Source of the DNA: Streptomyces liangshanensis
GTDB lineage: Bacteria > Actinomycetota > Actinomycetes > Streptomycetales > Streptomycetaceae
Assembly: GCF_011694815.1 (NCBI RefSeq)
Contig: NZ_CP050177.1
Span: forward strand, 372,001-436,000
Length of the DNA: 64,000 bases
Direction of reading: 5' to 3'
Shown: one piece after another, positions 50,254 through 59,655 of the stretch
Layout: each line of letters begins with the position of its first letter
How positions within the stretch are numbered: position 1 is the stretch's first letter
Translations under genes and position numbers: made by a program
Notes under the pieces: generated by a model
What the model saw: the letters and a program-made list of their open reading frames with translations, nothing else
Told to the model about the DNA's origin: nothing
The model's database searches: none

Positions 50254-51765
50254 CTATGTCGCGGGAATGTGCCGCTCCGCGCCGAGGAAGCGCCGGGCCG
50301 CGCTCTCCCAGGCCGCCCGGTCGCCGGACGGCTCGTACCGCCGGAGTTCGAGCGTGCCCCGGAGCAGCGCGCGCAGGTCGGCGAGGTCGCCGCGCACGGC
50401 GCCGGCGGTACGCGCCTGCACCAGTACGTTGCCGAGGGCGGCGGCCTCGGCGGGGCCCGCGACGACGGGCAGTCCGCAGGCGTCCGCGGTGAGTTGGCAC
50501 AGCAGTGTGTTGTGCGCGCCGCCCCCGACGACGTGCGCCGTGCGCACGGTACGGCCCGCGAGCCGCTGGGCGTCGTCGAGGGCGCGCCGGTGGGCGTGGG
50601 CGAGGGAGTCGAGCACGCAGCGGGTGGTCTCGGCCGGGGTCACCGGGACGGGGGCGCCCGCCCGGCGGCAGGCGTCGGCGATGCGGCGGGGCATGTCACC
50701 GGGGGCGAGGAACGCGGGGTCGCCGGCGTCCACGAGCGTGCGCAGGCCGGGCACGTCGGCCGCCTCGCGCAGGAGGCGGTCCAGCCGCTGCGGCGCTCCC
50801 TGGGCCTCCCAGGCGCGCAGGCATTCCTGGAGCAGCCAGAGCCCCATGATGTTGCGGAGGTAGCGGACCGTGCCGTCGACGCCCAACTCGTTGGTGAAGT
50901 TGGCCTCCCGGCTCTCCTCGGTGAGCACGGGAGCGCGCAGCTCCAGGCCCGCGAGCGACCAGGTGCCGGTGGCGATGTACGCGAAGTCCTCGCCGGACGC
51001 GGGCACGGCGACGACGGCGGACGCGGTGTCGTGGGAGCCGACGGCGGTCACCGGTACGGGGCCCGCGAGGCCGGTCTCGGCGAGGACGTGGGGCAGCAAC
51101 TCCCCGGCCGGGTCGCCTGGTTCGCGCAGGGGCGCGAAGAGCGTCAGGTCGATGCCGGCCGCGTCGGCGACCTGCCGGGACCAGTACCGGGTGAGGGGGT
51201 CGAGGAGTTGGGTGGTGGAGGCGTTGGTGAGTTCGGTGCCGGCGACGCCGGTGAGCCAGTGGGCGATGAGGTCGGGGACGAGGAGCAGGCGGTGCGCGGC
51301 TTCGAGCGCGGCGCTGCCGCGGGCGGCGGTGAGTTGGTAGAGGGTGTTGAACGGCAGGTGCTGGAGGCCGGTGGCCGCGTACAGGTCGCGGGGCGGGAGG
51401 ACGGCCGCCAGTTTCGCCGCCTCGCCCTCCGTGCGCGGGTCGCGGTAGTGGACGGGGTTGCCGAGCAGCGCGCCGGACGCGTCGAGCAGGCCGTAGTCCA
51501 CGGCCCAGGAGTCGATGCCGACGCTCGCGAGGGGTCCTGACGTGTGCGCGCCCGCGGCCCGCAGGCCGTCGAGCACGCCCCCGTACAGGGACAGGATGTC
51601 CCAGTGCAGTGTGTCCCCCGTCCGCACGGGGCGGTTGGGGAAGCGGTGGGCCTCGTGGAGGCGCAGGGTGCCCGCGCCGCGGTCGGAGGCCTGGGCGGCC
51701 ATGACCCGGCCGCTGGAGGCGCCGAGGTCGACGGCCGCGAAGGTGGGGAGTTCGGGGAGGGACAC
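50254..51765 (-). CDS. rhaB: Rhamnulokinase
   Basis: A 503-residue FGGY-type sugar kinase that phosphorylates L-rhamnulose. AAVDLGASSGRVMAA is the phosphate-1 motif, VGIDSWAVDYGLLD and PVHYRDPRTEG are substrate-binding segments specific for rhamnulokinase, and VGSHDTASAV, ATGTWSLAGLEL and VVGGGAHNTLLCQLTAD are the ATP-site motifs. GTG start with GAGGTACGCCC upstream. It lies 52 bp after the aldolase/dehydrogenase gene in the operon. Confidence 0.95.
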   Translation of the reverse strand: MSLPELPTFAAVDLGASSGRVMAAQASDRGAGTLRLHEAHRFPNRPVRTGDTLHWDILSLYGGVLDGLRAAGAHTSGPLASVGIDSWAVDYGLLDASGALLGNPVHYRDPRTEGEAAKLAAVLPPRDLYAATGLQHLPFNTLYQLTAARGSAALEAAHRLLLVPDLIAHWLTGVAGTELTNASTTQLLDPLTRYWSRQVADAAGIDLTLFAPLREPGDPAGELLPHVLAETGLAGPVPVTAVGSHDTASAVVAVPASGEDFAYIATGTWSLAGLELRAPVLTEESREANFTNELGVDGTVRYLRNIMGLWLLQECLRAWEAQGAPQRLDRLLREAADVPGLRTLVDAGDPAFLAPGDMPRRIADACRRAGAPVPVTPAETTRCVLDSLAHAHRRALDDAQRLAGRTVRTAHVVGGGAHNTLLCQLTADACGLPVVAGPAEAAALGNVLVQARTAGAVRGDLADLRALLRGTLELRRYEPSGDRAAWESAARRFLGAERHIPAT

Positions 51766-51817
51766 GGGCGTACCTCGTCGGTCGGCGGGGTGGGTCAGGG
51801 GTGTCGCTCCCCGCGCG

Positions 51818-53869
51818 TCACCGCAGGAAGGCCGCCGCGACCCCGGCGTCGACCGGGATGTGCAGCCCCGTGGTGAGGCTCAGGTCGCCGCCGGTGAGGA
51901 CGAAGACGGCGCCGGCCACGTGCTCGGGCAGGACTTCGCGCTTGAGCAGGGTGCGCTGGGCGTAGAACTCGCCGAGCTTGTCCTCCGCCACGCCGTAGAC
52001 GGCGGCGCGCTGGGCGCCCCAGCCGCCCGCGAAGATGCCCGAACCGCGCACGACACCGTCGGGGTTGACTCCGTTGACGCGGATGCCCAGTCCGCCCAGT
52101 TCGGCGGCGAGCAGCCGGACCTGGTGGGCCTGGTCGGCCTTGGTGGCGGAGTAGGCGATGTTGTTGGGTCCGGCGAAGACCGCGTTCTTGGAGGTGATGT
52201 AGACGATGTCGCCGCCGAGGCGCTGTTCCGTCATCAGCCGGGCCGCCTCGCGCGAGACGAGGAACGAGCCGCGGGCCATGATGTCGTGCTGGAGGTCCCA
52301 GTCGGCGGCGGTGGTCTCCAGCAGGGGCTTGGAGAGGGAGATGCCGGCGTTGTTGACGACGAGGTCCACCCCGCCGAAGGCGAGCGCGGCGGCGGCGAAC
52401 GCCGCCTTGATCTGCTCCTCGTCGGTGACGTCGACCGTGACGGCGACGGCCCGGTCCGCGCCGCCCAGCTCCTCGGCGACGGTCGCGGCGCCCTCCGCGT
52501 CGCGGTCGGCGACGACCACGCAGGCGCCTTCGGCCACCAGCCGGTGGGCGACGGCCCGTCCGATGCCCGAACCGGCGCCGGTGACCAGGGCGACCCGGGT
52601 GGCGAGGGGCTTCGGCGCGGGCATCCGGCGCAGCTTGGCCTCTTCCAACTCCCAGTACTCGATGCGGAACTTCTCGGACTCCTCGATGGGCGCGTACGAG
52701 GACACGGCCTCGGCGCCGCGCATCACGTTGATGGCGTTGACGTAGAACTCCCCGGCGACGCGGGCGGTCTGCTTGTCCTTCCCGAAGGAGAACATGCCGA
52801 CGCCGGGCACCAGGACGATCGCCGGGTCGGCGCCGCGCAGGGGCGGCGAGTCCGGGGTCGCGTGCCGTTCGTAGTAGGCCCGGTACTCCGCGCGGTAGGC
52901 CTCGTGCAGGGCGGTCAGCCGCTCCTTCACCTGTTCGGGCGGTGCGGTGGGGGGCAGGTCGAGGACGAGCGGGCGGACCTTGGTGCGCAGGAAGTGGTCG
53001 GGGCAGGAGGTGCCGAGGGCCGCGAGCCGGGGGTGCGCGGCGCGCGCGAGGAAGTCGAGGACGGTGTCCGTCGCCGTCCAGTGGCCGACCTGCGGCCGGT
53101 CGGTGGAGGCCAAGCCCCTGAGCTGCGGGGCGAGTTCAGCGGCTCGCGCGCGCCTCTCGTCCTCGGGCAGCGGCTCGTACCCGTCGAGTACGGGTCCGAA
53201 GGGCTCGGCGACGCCCTGGGCGGCGAGGAAGGCCTCGGCGGTGCGGATGATGTGGAGGGAGTTGTTCTCGCACTCCTCCGAGGTGTCGCCCCAGGCCGTG
53301 ATGCCGTGGCCGCCGAGGACACAGCCGATCGCGCGCGGGTTGGCCTCCTTGACGGCGGCGATGTCGAGGCCGAGTTGGAAGCCGGGGCGCCGCCAGGGGA
53401 CCCAGACGACGGTGTCGCCGAAGCACGCGGCGGTCAGCTTCTCGCCGTCGGCGGCGCAGGCGAGGGCGATCCCGGAGTCGGGGTGGAGGTGGTCCACGTG
53501 GGCGGCGTCGACCAGCCCGTGCATCGCGGTGTCGATGGACGGGGCGGCGCCGCCCCTGCCGTGGAGGCAGTGGTCGAAGGCGGCGACCATCCCGTCCTCG
53601 CGCTCGACCCCCGGGTAGGCGCCGACCAGTTGGCGGAGCCGGTCGACCCGCAGGGCGGCCAGTCCCCCGGCGGTGAGGGTGCCCAGGTCGCCGCCGGAGC
53701 CCTTGACCCACATCAGTTCGACGGCGTCGCCGGTCACGGGGTCGGGGGCGGATCCCTTGGCCGAGGTGTTGCCGCCCGCGTAGTTGGTGTTCCTCGGGTC
53801 CGCGCCGAGGCGGTGCGAGCGGGCGATCAACTCGGCTGCCGCGGGGTGGAGTGGGGGCTGGTCGGTCAT
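51818..53869 (-). CDS. Bifunctional rhamnulose-1-phosphate aldolase / short-chain (lactaldehyde) dehydrogenase
   Basis: A 683-residue fusion. Residues ~1-415 are a class II aldolase domain with the zinc histidines in HLHPDSGIAL and GGHGITAWG. Residues ~425-683 are an SDR domain with TGAGSGIGRA, NNAG, catalytic YSATK and NPDGVVRGSG. It splits L-rhamnulose-1-phosphate into DHAP and lactaldehyde and then oxidises or reduces the lactaldehyde. The same fusion is known from actinobacteria and bacilli (TIGR02632-type). ATG 53869 with GAGGGAC upstream; a second ATG three bases earlier is less well spaced. Gap to rhaI is 59 bp. Confidence 0.93.
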   Translation of the reverse strand: MTDQPPLHPAAAELIARSHRLGADPRNTNYAGGNTSAKGSAPDPVTGDAVELMWVKGSGGDLGTLTAGGLAALRVDRLRQLVGAYPGVEREDGMVAAFDHCLHGRGGAAPSIDTAMHGLVDAAHVDHLHPDSGIALACAADGEKLTAACFGDTVVWVPWRRPGFQLGLDIAAVKEANPRAIGCVLGGHGITAWGDTSEECENNSLHIIRTAEAFLAAQGVAEPFGPVLDGYEPLPEDERRARAAELAPQLRGLASTDRPQVGHWTATDTVLDFLARAAHPRLAALGTSCPDHFLRTKVRPLVLDLPPTAPPEQVKERLTALHEAYRAEYRAYYERHATPDSPPLRGADPAIVLVPGVGMFSFGKDKQTARVAGEFYVNAINVMRGAEAVSSYAPIEESEKFRIEYWELEEAKLRRMPAPKPLATRVALVTGAGSGIGRAVAHRLVAEGACVVVADRDAEGAATVAEELGGADRAVAVTVDVTDEEQIKAAFAAAALAFGGVDLVVNNAGISLSKPLLETTAADWDLQHDIMARGSFLVSREAARLMTEQRLGGDIVYITSKNAVFAGPNNIAYSATKADQAHQVRLLAAELGGLGIRVNGVNPDGVVRGSGIFAGGWGAQRAAVYGVAEDKLGEFYAQRTLLKREVLPEHVAGAVFVLTGGDLSLTTGLHIPVDAGVAAAFLR

Positions 53870-53928
53870 CATGTCCCTCGGTGGGTGGGCCACTGCGGTG
53901 TACGGGGGTCGGGGGCGGGCCGGGTCGC

Positions 53929-55098
53929 TCAGGCGCCCCAGCCGGCCGCGGTGCCGCCGACCCGCTCGGCGACGATCTTCTCCCCGTACCCGGAGGCGTG
54001 GTAGGCGGCCACCGGGTCGGCGTCCGCGCCCAGTTCGGTCCGTACCTCCGCCACCAGGGGGCGTACGTCGGTGTTGAAGGCGTCCATGAGCACGGCGTGG
54101 GCGGCCAGGACGTCACCGGCGCGCTGCGCCGCGGCCAGCGCCTCCGCGTCCACCAACAGGGCCTTGGCGGTGGCCTCCTGGACGTTCATCACCGAGCGGA
54201 TGACCGCGGGGATCTTCTCCTCGATGTTGTGGCACTGGTCGAGCATGAAGGCGGTGTCGGGGGTGAAGCCGCCGCCGCGGATGACCTCGTACATGATCCG
54301 GAAGAGCTGGAACGGGTCGGCCGCCCCGGCCATCAGGTCGTCGTCCGCGTAGAAGCGGGAGTTGAAGTCGAAGCCGCCGAGCTTCTTCTCCCGGAGGAGG
54401 ACGGCGACGATGAACTCGATGTTGGTGCCCGGCGCGTGGTGGCCGGTGTCGACGACCACCTGGGCCCGGGGGCCCAGTCGCAGGCAGTGGGCGTACGCGG
54501 TGCCCCAGTCAGGGACGTCCATCGTGTAGAAGGACGGCTCGAACAGCTTGTACTCCAGCAGCATCCGCTGATCGTCGCCGAGCCGCTCGTACACCGCCGA
54601 CAGCGCTTCGGCCAGGCGGCCCTGGCGCGCCGAGATGTCGTCCTGGCCCGGGTAGTTGGTGCCGTCGGAGAACCAGAGCTTGAGGTCACGCGAGCCGGTG
54701 GCGTCCATGACGTCCACGCAGTCCAGCAGGTGCGCCAGCGCCTTGCGGCGTACCGCCGGGTCCGGATGCGTCACGGACCCCAGCTTGTAGTCGTCGTCCT
54801 GGAAGACGTTGGAGTTGATCACACCGACCCGTACGCCCAGGTCCCGGGCGTGCGCGCCGAGCGCGGCGTAGTCGTCGACCCGGTCCCAGGGGATGTGCAG
54901 TGCCACCGAGGGGGCCACGCCCGTGTGGGCGTGCACCCGGGCGGCGTCCGCGAGCTTCTCCTGCGGGGTGCGCGGCACGCCGCGCTGCGCGAACACCTTG
55001 AACCGCGTGCCCGAGTTCCCGAACGCCCAGGACGGCGTCTCGACGGCCTGCGACTTCAGCGCCGCCTTCACAGCGGACACGGCGGATCGACCCGTCAT
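53929..55098 (-). CDS. rhaI: L-rhamnose isomerase (RhaI type)
   Basis: A 389-residue TIM-barrel isomerase that converts L-rhamnose to L-rhamnulose. It has VALHIPWDRVDDYAALG, VGVINSNVFQDDDYKLGSVT, SRDLKLWFSDGTNYPGQDD, LEYKLFEPSFYTMDVPDWG and VVDTGHHAPGTNIEFIVAVLL, which hold the metal-binding Glu, Asp and His residues of the Pseudomonas stutzeri-type RhaI. It is the first gene of the rha operon. A TGAATCGTTTCA operator lies 75 bp upstream. Confidence 0.95.
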   Translation of the reverse strand: MTGRSAVSAVKAALKSQAVETPSWAFGNSGTRFKVFAQRGVPRTPQEKLADAARVHAHTGVAPSVALHIPWDRVDDYAALGAHARDLGVRVGVINSNVFQDDDYKLGSVTHPDPAVRRKALAHLLDCVDVMDATGSRDLKLWFSDGTNYPGQDDISARQGRLAEALSAVYERLGDDQRMLLEYKLFEPSFYTMDVPDWGTAYAHCLRLGPRAQVVVDTGHHAPGTNIEFIVAVLLREKKLGGFDFNSRFYADDDLMAGAADPFQLFRIMYEVIRGGGFTPDTAFMLDQCHNIEEKIPAVIRSVMNVQEATAKALLVDAEALAAAQRAGDVLAAHAVLMDAFNTDVRPLVAEVRTELGADADPVAAYHASGYGEKIVAERVGGTAAGWGA

Positions 55099-55172
55099 CT
55101 CTCAGCGCTCCCGTGGTGCGGACGTGTGGTGCGAGTCCCGGCGCCCCCCGGCGTGCGAGCCGGGAGGTGCCG

Positions 55173-55184
55173 TGAATCGTTTCA
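55173..55184. promoter_or_regulatory. LacI-type operator of the rha operon
   Basis: TGAATCGTTTCA is a 12-bp near-palindrome (one mismatched pair) 75 bp upstream of rhaI, related to the second site at 55351-55362. Confidence 0.55.
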
Positions 55185-55350
55185 TCGCGGCGAAGCTATG
55201 GGAGGGGTGAGGGTGTGTCAACCCTCCTCGCGGCGGGTTGCGCACACCGGACGGCAACTCACCGGACGGCCCGTCGTACGGCGCGAGATTGCGGGGCGCG
55301 CGCCCATTGACGCCGCTCCCCCGCGCCGTCTAGCTTCCCAACAACCTCGT

Positions 55351-55362
55351 TGAAACCTTTCA
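55351..55362. promoter_or_regulatory. Second LacI-type operator, facing the sugar isomerase gene
   Basis: TGAAACCTTTCA has perfect TGAAA/TTTCA arms around CC. It lies 136 bp upstream of the isomerase start in the 399-bp divergent gap (55099-55497), which otherwise shows no gene. Confidence 0.55.
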
Positions 55363-55497
55363 CCGAGGAGCGCGCGACCGGTCCCCGCCGCGGAGCCGTC
55401 CTGCGTGTCGCACCGGCCGTACGGCGCGTCTGCCCTGCCATCGTCGTTCCTGCCGCCGCCGACCCCGGGCCCGGTCCACCACGCCGAAGGAGCCGCC

Positions 55498-56922
55498 ATG
55501 ACCGTCCGTACCCCCGCTGTCGCCCGCAAGCCCCGGATCGGGCTCGTCGCGGGCGGACTCGGCGCGTACTGGCCGCAGTTCCCCGACCTCCTCCCCCAAC
55601 TCCGGCGCTCCGCCGCCCGGGTCACCGAACGCATGCGGGAGTTCGACGCCGAGGTCGTCGACGTCGGTTTCATCTCCGACGCGCGGGAGGGCGCCGAGGC
55701 GGCGGAGAAACTCCGGGCGGCCGACTGCGACTTGATCGTCGGCTTCCTCACGACGTACATGACGGCGAGCATGCTCGTACCCGTCGCCCGCCGCGCCGAC
55801 GCGCCCGTCCTGCTCATCAACCTCCAGCCCGCCCCGTCCATGGACCACGCCTCGTTCGACACCGGTCAGTGGCTGGCGTACTGCGGGGCCTGCCCGCTGC
55901 CCGAGATGGCCAACGCCTTCGAGCGGGTGGGGGTGCCGTTCCGCTCGGTGTCCGGGTACCTGGAGGACGAGCGGGCGTGGCGGCGCATCGGCCGGTGGAT
56001 CCGGGCGGCGGGCGTACGGTCCGTGCTGCGCCACGGGCGGCACGGCCTGATGGGGCACCTGTATCCGGGGATGTACGACGTCTCGACCGACCTCACGATG
56101 GTCACCGGGAATCTCGGGGGCCACATGGAGGTCCTGGAGTTCGACGACCTGAGGGTCAGGGTGGAGGGGGTCGGGGACGGCGAGCTGGCGGCGAAGCTGG
56201 ACGAGACCCGCGCGGTGTTCGAGCTGGCCGACTCGGTGGTCGAGGAGGACCTGCGCTGGGCCGCGAAGGTGGCGGTCGGGCTGGACCGGCTGGTCGAGGA
56301 CTTCGACCTCGACTCGCTCGCGTACTACCACCGCGGCCTGGACGCCGAGATCCACGAACGGCTCGGCGCGGGGATGATCCTCGGCGCGTCGCTGCTGACC
56401 GCGCGCGGGGTCCCGGCGTGCGGGGAGTACGAACTCCGCACCTCGCTGGCCATGTTGATCGCCGACCGGCTCGGCGCGGGCGGCTCGTTCACCGAACTCC
56501 AGGCGCTCGACTTCACCGCGGGGGTGGTGGAGATGGGCCACGACGGGCCGGGGCACCTGGCGATCAGCGAGCACAGGCCGCTGCTGCGGGGACTCGGCGT
56601 GTACCACGGGAAGCGCGGCTGGGGGGTGTCGGTCGAGTTCGACGTACGGCACGGGCCGGTGACGCTGGTGGGCCTGGGGCAGACCCGTGACGGGCGCTAC
56701 CGGCTGGTCGCGGCCGAGGGCGAGGTGGTGCCTGGGCCGCTGCTGGAGATCGGCAACACCACGTCGCGGGTCGACTTCGGGTGCGACCCGGGCGAGTGGA
56801 CGGACGCGTGGAGCGGGAGCGGCGTCGGGCACCACTGGGCGCTGGCGACGGACGGCCTGCTGGCGGAGCTGCGGTGTGTGGCGGGGCTGACGGGGCTGGA
56901 GCTGGTGGAGGTGGCGGTCTGA
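55498..56922 (+). CDS. L-fucose/L-arabinose isomerase-like protein
   Basis: A 474-residue protein of the FucI/AraA fold. It begins with RIGLVAGGLGAYWPQFPDLL and contains LIVGFLTTYMTASMLVPVAR, RHGLMGHLYPGMYDVSTDLT, MILGASLLTARGVPACGEYE (metal-binding Glu region) and VEMGHDGPGHLAISEHRP. Such L-arabinose-isomerase-like proteins often sit in sugar clusters with unproven substrates. AAGGAG precedes the ATG at 55498. It is divergent from rhaI and shares the regulatory gap with TGAAA-type operators, so it is probably co-induced by rhamnose-containing material. Confidence 0.88.
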   Translation: MTVRTPAVARKPRIGLVAGGLGAYWPQFPDLLPQLRRSAARVTERMREFDAEVVDVGFISDAREGAEAAEKLRAADCDLIVGFLTTYMTASMLVPVARRADAPVLLINLQPAPSMDHASFDTGQWLAYCGACPLPEMANAFERVGVPFRSVSGYLEDERAWRRIGRWIRAAGVRSVLRHGRHGLMGHLYPGMYDVSTDLTMVTGNLGGHMEVLEFDDLRVRVEGVGDGELAAKLDETRAVFELADSVVEEDLRWAAKVAVGLDRLVEDFDLDSLAYYHRGLDAEIHERLGAGMILGASLLTARGVPACGEYELRTSLAMLIADRLGAGGSFTELQALDFTAGVVEMGHDGPGHLAISEHRPLLRGLGVYHGKRGWGVSVEFDVRHGPVTLVGLGQTRDGRYRLVAAEGEVVPGPLLEIGNTTSRVDFGCDPGEWTDAWSGSGVGHHWALATDGLLAELRCVAGLTGLELVEVAV

Positions 56923-56972
56923 GGGAGGGCGGGGTCGGGGGCGGTCCGCTGTCCGCTGTCCGCGCGGGGCGG

Positions 56973-57950
56973 TCAGGGCAGTACGGCGGTGGTGGCCCGT
57001 ACCGCCTGCACGGACCGCCTCGGCTTTGCCGGCCCCACCGGCTCCCCTGGTCCCACCGCCTCGCCCGACCGCGCCGACCTGCGTAGCCGGGCGGCGTCCT
57101 GGCTGGGCGGGGCGCCGAACTGGCGTCGGTACTCCCGGCTGAACTGCGAGGAGTTGTCGTAACCGACCCGCTGTCCCACCCCGGTGACGTCGTTGGGGTG
57201 GGTGGCCAGCAGCAGCCGGGCCTCCTGGAGCCGGATCTGCTTCTGGAACTGGATGGGGCTCATCGCCGTCACCACCTGGAAGTTGCGGTAGAAGGCGGAG
57301 ACGCTCATGCCGGACAGCCGCGCCACGTCCTCGACGCGGAACGGCTGGGTGTAGTGCTCCCGGATCCAGCGCACCGCCCGCGCGACGTGGCTCAGGCTGC
57401 TGTCGGCCAGGCCGAGTTGACGGACGATGCCGCCCTGCTCGCCGGTGATCAGGCGCCACAGGATCTCGCGCTTGACGAGGGGCGCGAGCACCGCGCGGTC
57501 GCGCGGCTCGTCGATCAGGCGCACCAGCCGGATCACGGCGTCGAGCAGGTCGTCCGGCGCGTCGTTGACGGCGATGCCGGGCAGCGCGCTCCCGCCGGCC
57601 CGGGGGATGTCACCCGGGCCGGCCAGCAACAGCAGCTCGGCGACGGCGGACGGCTCCAGCGTGAGCCCGAAGCCCACGGCCGGGTGCTCGGGGCTCGCGC
57701 CGACGAAGTGGCCGGTGACGGGCAGGTCGACGGACGTGACGAGGTACTGGCCGGCGCCGTAGTCGTAGACCCGCTCGCCCAGCGCGAGGCGTTTCGAGCC
57801 CTGGGCGACGACGGCCAGGACCGTGCCGGACATCGACACCGACGGCGGGTCCGACCGCTCGACCTTCGAGATGAGTACGCCGTCGATGGGCGTGGTCCAG
57901 TCGGGCCGCGCGTGCCGGAGCAGCAGGGTGCGGAGCTCGTCGAGGTGCAT
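56973..57950 (-). CDS. AraC-family transcriptional regulator
   Basis: A 325-residue regulator. The N-terminal cupin-like ligand domain (~10-175) contains GTVLAVVAQGSKRLALGERVYDYG, typical of the AraC_N group often linked to alcohol or aromatic stress. The double HTH (~195-290) has FRVEDVARLSGMSVSAFYRNF and VGYDNSSQFSREYRRQFG. The C-terminal 30 residues are a Pro/Gly/Arg tail beyond the usual end. The ATG at 57950 has GGAGG only one base away, so the true start may differ. It is divergent from the monooxygenase and hydrolase genes, its likely targets. Confidence 0.9.
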   Translation of the reverse strand: MHLDELRTLLLRHARPDWTTPIDGVLISKVERSDPPSVSMSGTVLAVVAQGSKRLALGERVYDYGAGQYLVTSVDLPVTGHFVGASPEHPAVGFGLTLEPSAVAELLLLAGPGDIPRAGGSALPGIAVNDAPDDLLDAVIRLVRLIDEPRDRAVLAPLVKREILWRLITGEQGGIVRQLGLADSSLSHVARAVRWIREHYTQPFRVEDVARLSGMSVSAFYRNFQVVTAMSPIQFQKQIRLQEARLLLATHPNDVTGVGQRVGYDNSSQFSREYRRQFGAPPSQDAARLRRSARSGEAVGPGEPVGPAKPRRSVQAVRATTAVLP

Positions 57951-58100
57951 GCCTCCATTGCAGCACAACAGTCGCCTCGCTCTCCTGCGAAGGAGAGGAT
58001 CGTGCAAGCCGTTGAGAGGATCTCTCTATCATCTGCGCAGCTCACAGCGCTTCAATGGAGTCACCACCTCACCACTCCTCCCCTCCGGAAGTAGGACCCT

Positions 58101-58418
58101 GTGATCGCCACCTACGGATTCAACGCCACCTTGACCGCCAGGCCCGGCAGGGGCGACGAGCTGGTCGACGTCCTGCTGACCGGCCTGGACGAGGGCAGCC
58201 CCGGCGCGAGCGAGCACTGCGTCGTCTACCTCGTCTGCCGTTCGGCGGCCGACCCGGACGTCGTGCACGTCACCGAGGGGTGGACCAGCGAGGAGGACCA
58301 CCACCGGGCCTTCGCCGGGGAGGCCGCGCAGGCCATCGTGGCGCGGATCGCGGGCATGCTGGCCGGGGAGTCCGCGTACACGGACTACGTACCGGTACGC
58401 GGCAAGGCCGCCTTCTGA
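58101..58418 (+). CDS. Quinol monooxygenase-like protein (ABM domain)
   Basis: A 105-residue ferredoxin-like barrel protein of the antibiotic-biosynthesis-monooxygenase family (YgiN-like). It has FNATLTARPGRGDELVDVLL, VVYLVCRSAADPDVVHVTEGW and DHHRAFAGEAAQAIVARI. Family members oxidise quinols without cofactors or degrade haem. Start GTG 58101. It is divergent from the AraC regulator and followed after 103 bp by an alpha/beta hydrolase. Confidence 0.88.
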   Translation: MIATYGFNATLTARPGRGDELVDVLLTGLDEGSPGASEHCVVYLVCRSAADPDVVHVTEGWTSEEDHHRAFAGEAAQAIVARIAGMLAGESAYTDYVPVRGKAAF

Positions 58419-58521
58419 CCCCGCCGCCCACCTCGCCCGACTCCCGTCCTTCTCGCCCCGCTCCTGTCCGCCTCGCCCCACCTCCGTCCGCCTCAGGCCA
58501 CTCCCACGCAAGGAACCCGCC

Positions 58522-59496
58522 ATGACGCTCCCCCGCCCCGACATCGATCCCGAACTGCGCACGCTGATGGCGGACATGCCCCTCATGTCCGAGCTCACCC
58601 CGGAACTGCTGCGGCAGTTCCCCTCGGCCCCGGTCGACGCGCTCCTCGAAGGCCGGAAGGTCGAGCGGCGCGAGGTCACCGCGCCGGGCGGGGACGGTAC
58701 CCGGATCCCCCTGTCGGTCTTCACCCCGACCGGTCCCGCCTCCACCCCCGTCGCCCCGCCCACCGGGGCGCCGTGTGTCTACTGGGTGCACGGCGGCGGG
58801 ATGGTCATGGGGGACCGCTTCGCCCAGCTCGACATCCCGCTGGAGTGGCTGGACCTGTTCGGCGCGGTTGTTGTCTCCGTGGAGTACCGGCTGGCACCCG
58901 AGGCCACCGGCACGGCCCTGGTGGACGACTGCTACGACGGCCTGCTCTGGGTGGTCGAACACACCGAGGAGCTGGGTGTGGACCCCGCCAGGATCGTCGT
59001 CGCGGGCGCCAGTGCCGGTGGGGGCCTCGCCGCCGGGCTCACGCTGATGGCCCGCGACCGGGGGACCCCGGCGATCGCCGCCCAGATGCTGATCTACCCG
59101 ATGCTCGACCACCGCAACGTCACCACGTCCAGCCGCCAGTACGCGGGCGGGCCCGGGGTCTGGACCCGCGAGATGAACGCGTTCGGGTGGCGGTCCGTCC
59201 TCGCCGGCCTCCCCGACGAGGAGGTGCCGGGTTACGTCTCCCCCGCCTGCGCGGACGACCTGTCCCGCTTGCCGACGACGTACATCGACGCCGGCTCGGC
59301 CGAGGTGTTCCGCGACGAGGACGTCGCGTACGCGGGCCGCATCTGGGCGGCGGGGGGCCAGGCGGAACTGCACGTGTGGGCGGGCGGGTTCCACGGGTTC
59401 GACGCGCTGTACCCGAAGGCCCAGGTCGCGGAGGCGGCCCGGCGCGCTCGTACCCACTGGCTCACCCGCGTGCTCGACGCGTCGTCCGACGCATAG
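58522..59496 (+). CDS. Alpha/beta hydrolase, hormone-sensitive-lipase family (esterase/lipase)
   Basis: A 324-residue carboxyl-ester hydrolase. The oxyanion motif is VYWVHGGGMVMGD, the nucleophile elbow GASAGGGLAAGL, the Asp lies in IDAGSAEVFRDED and the His in GGFHGFDALYP, a complete HSL-type triad. The N-terminal cap (~1-75) begins RPDIDPELRTLMADMP. The ATG at 58522 follows GCAAGGAACCCGCC. It is likely in one unit with the monooxygenase gene under the AraC regulator. Confidence 0.93.
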   Translation: MTLPRPDIDPELRTLMADMPLMSELTPELLRQFPSAPVDALLEGRKVERREVTAPGGDGTRIPLSVFTPTGPASTPVAPPTGAPCVYWVHGGGMVMGDRFAQLDIPLEWLDLFGAVVVSVEYRLAPEATGTALVDDCYDGLLWVVEHTEELGVDPARIVVAGASAGGGLAAGLTLMARDRGTPAIAAQMLIYPMLDHRNVTTSSRQYAGGPGVWTREMNAFGWRSVLAGLPDEEVPGYVSPACADDLSRLPTTYIDAGSAEVFRDEDVAYAGRIWAAGGQAELHVWAGGFHGFDALYPKAQVAEAARRARTHWLTRVLDASSDA

Positions 59497-59543
59497 CCGT
59501 CGTCCGACGTACAGCGGCGACCACCGCGGCCCGAGAACCCCGC

Positions 59544-59572
59544 TTGCCTCGCACAGGGACAGGGACTAGCCT
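59544..59572 (+). promoter_or_regulatory. Promoter of the isochorismatase-like gene
   Basis: TTGCCT (59544-59549), 17 bases, TAGCCT (59567-59572). Overlapping palindromes cover the -10 and the start point. Confidence 0.55.
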
Positions 59573-59595
59573 GAACTAGTCACTGAAACTGACTA
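59565..59595. promoter_or_regulatory. Overlapping palindromic operators
   Basis: ACTAG, CCTGAA, CTAGT (59565-59580) overlaps TAGTCA, CTGAAAC, TGACTA (59577-59595). Both are perfect inverted repeats placed over the promoter. Confidence 0.65.
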
Positions 59596-59655
59596 TCCAT
59601 TCCGGTGACCACCCGGGACGGCGAAGCGATGCGCACCCTTCGAGGAGAAGCAGAC

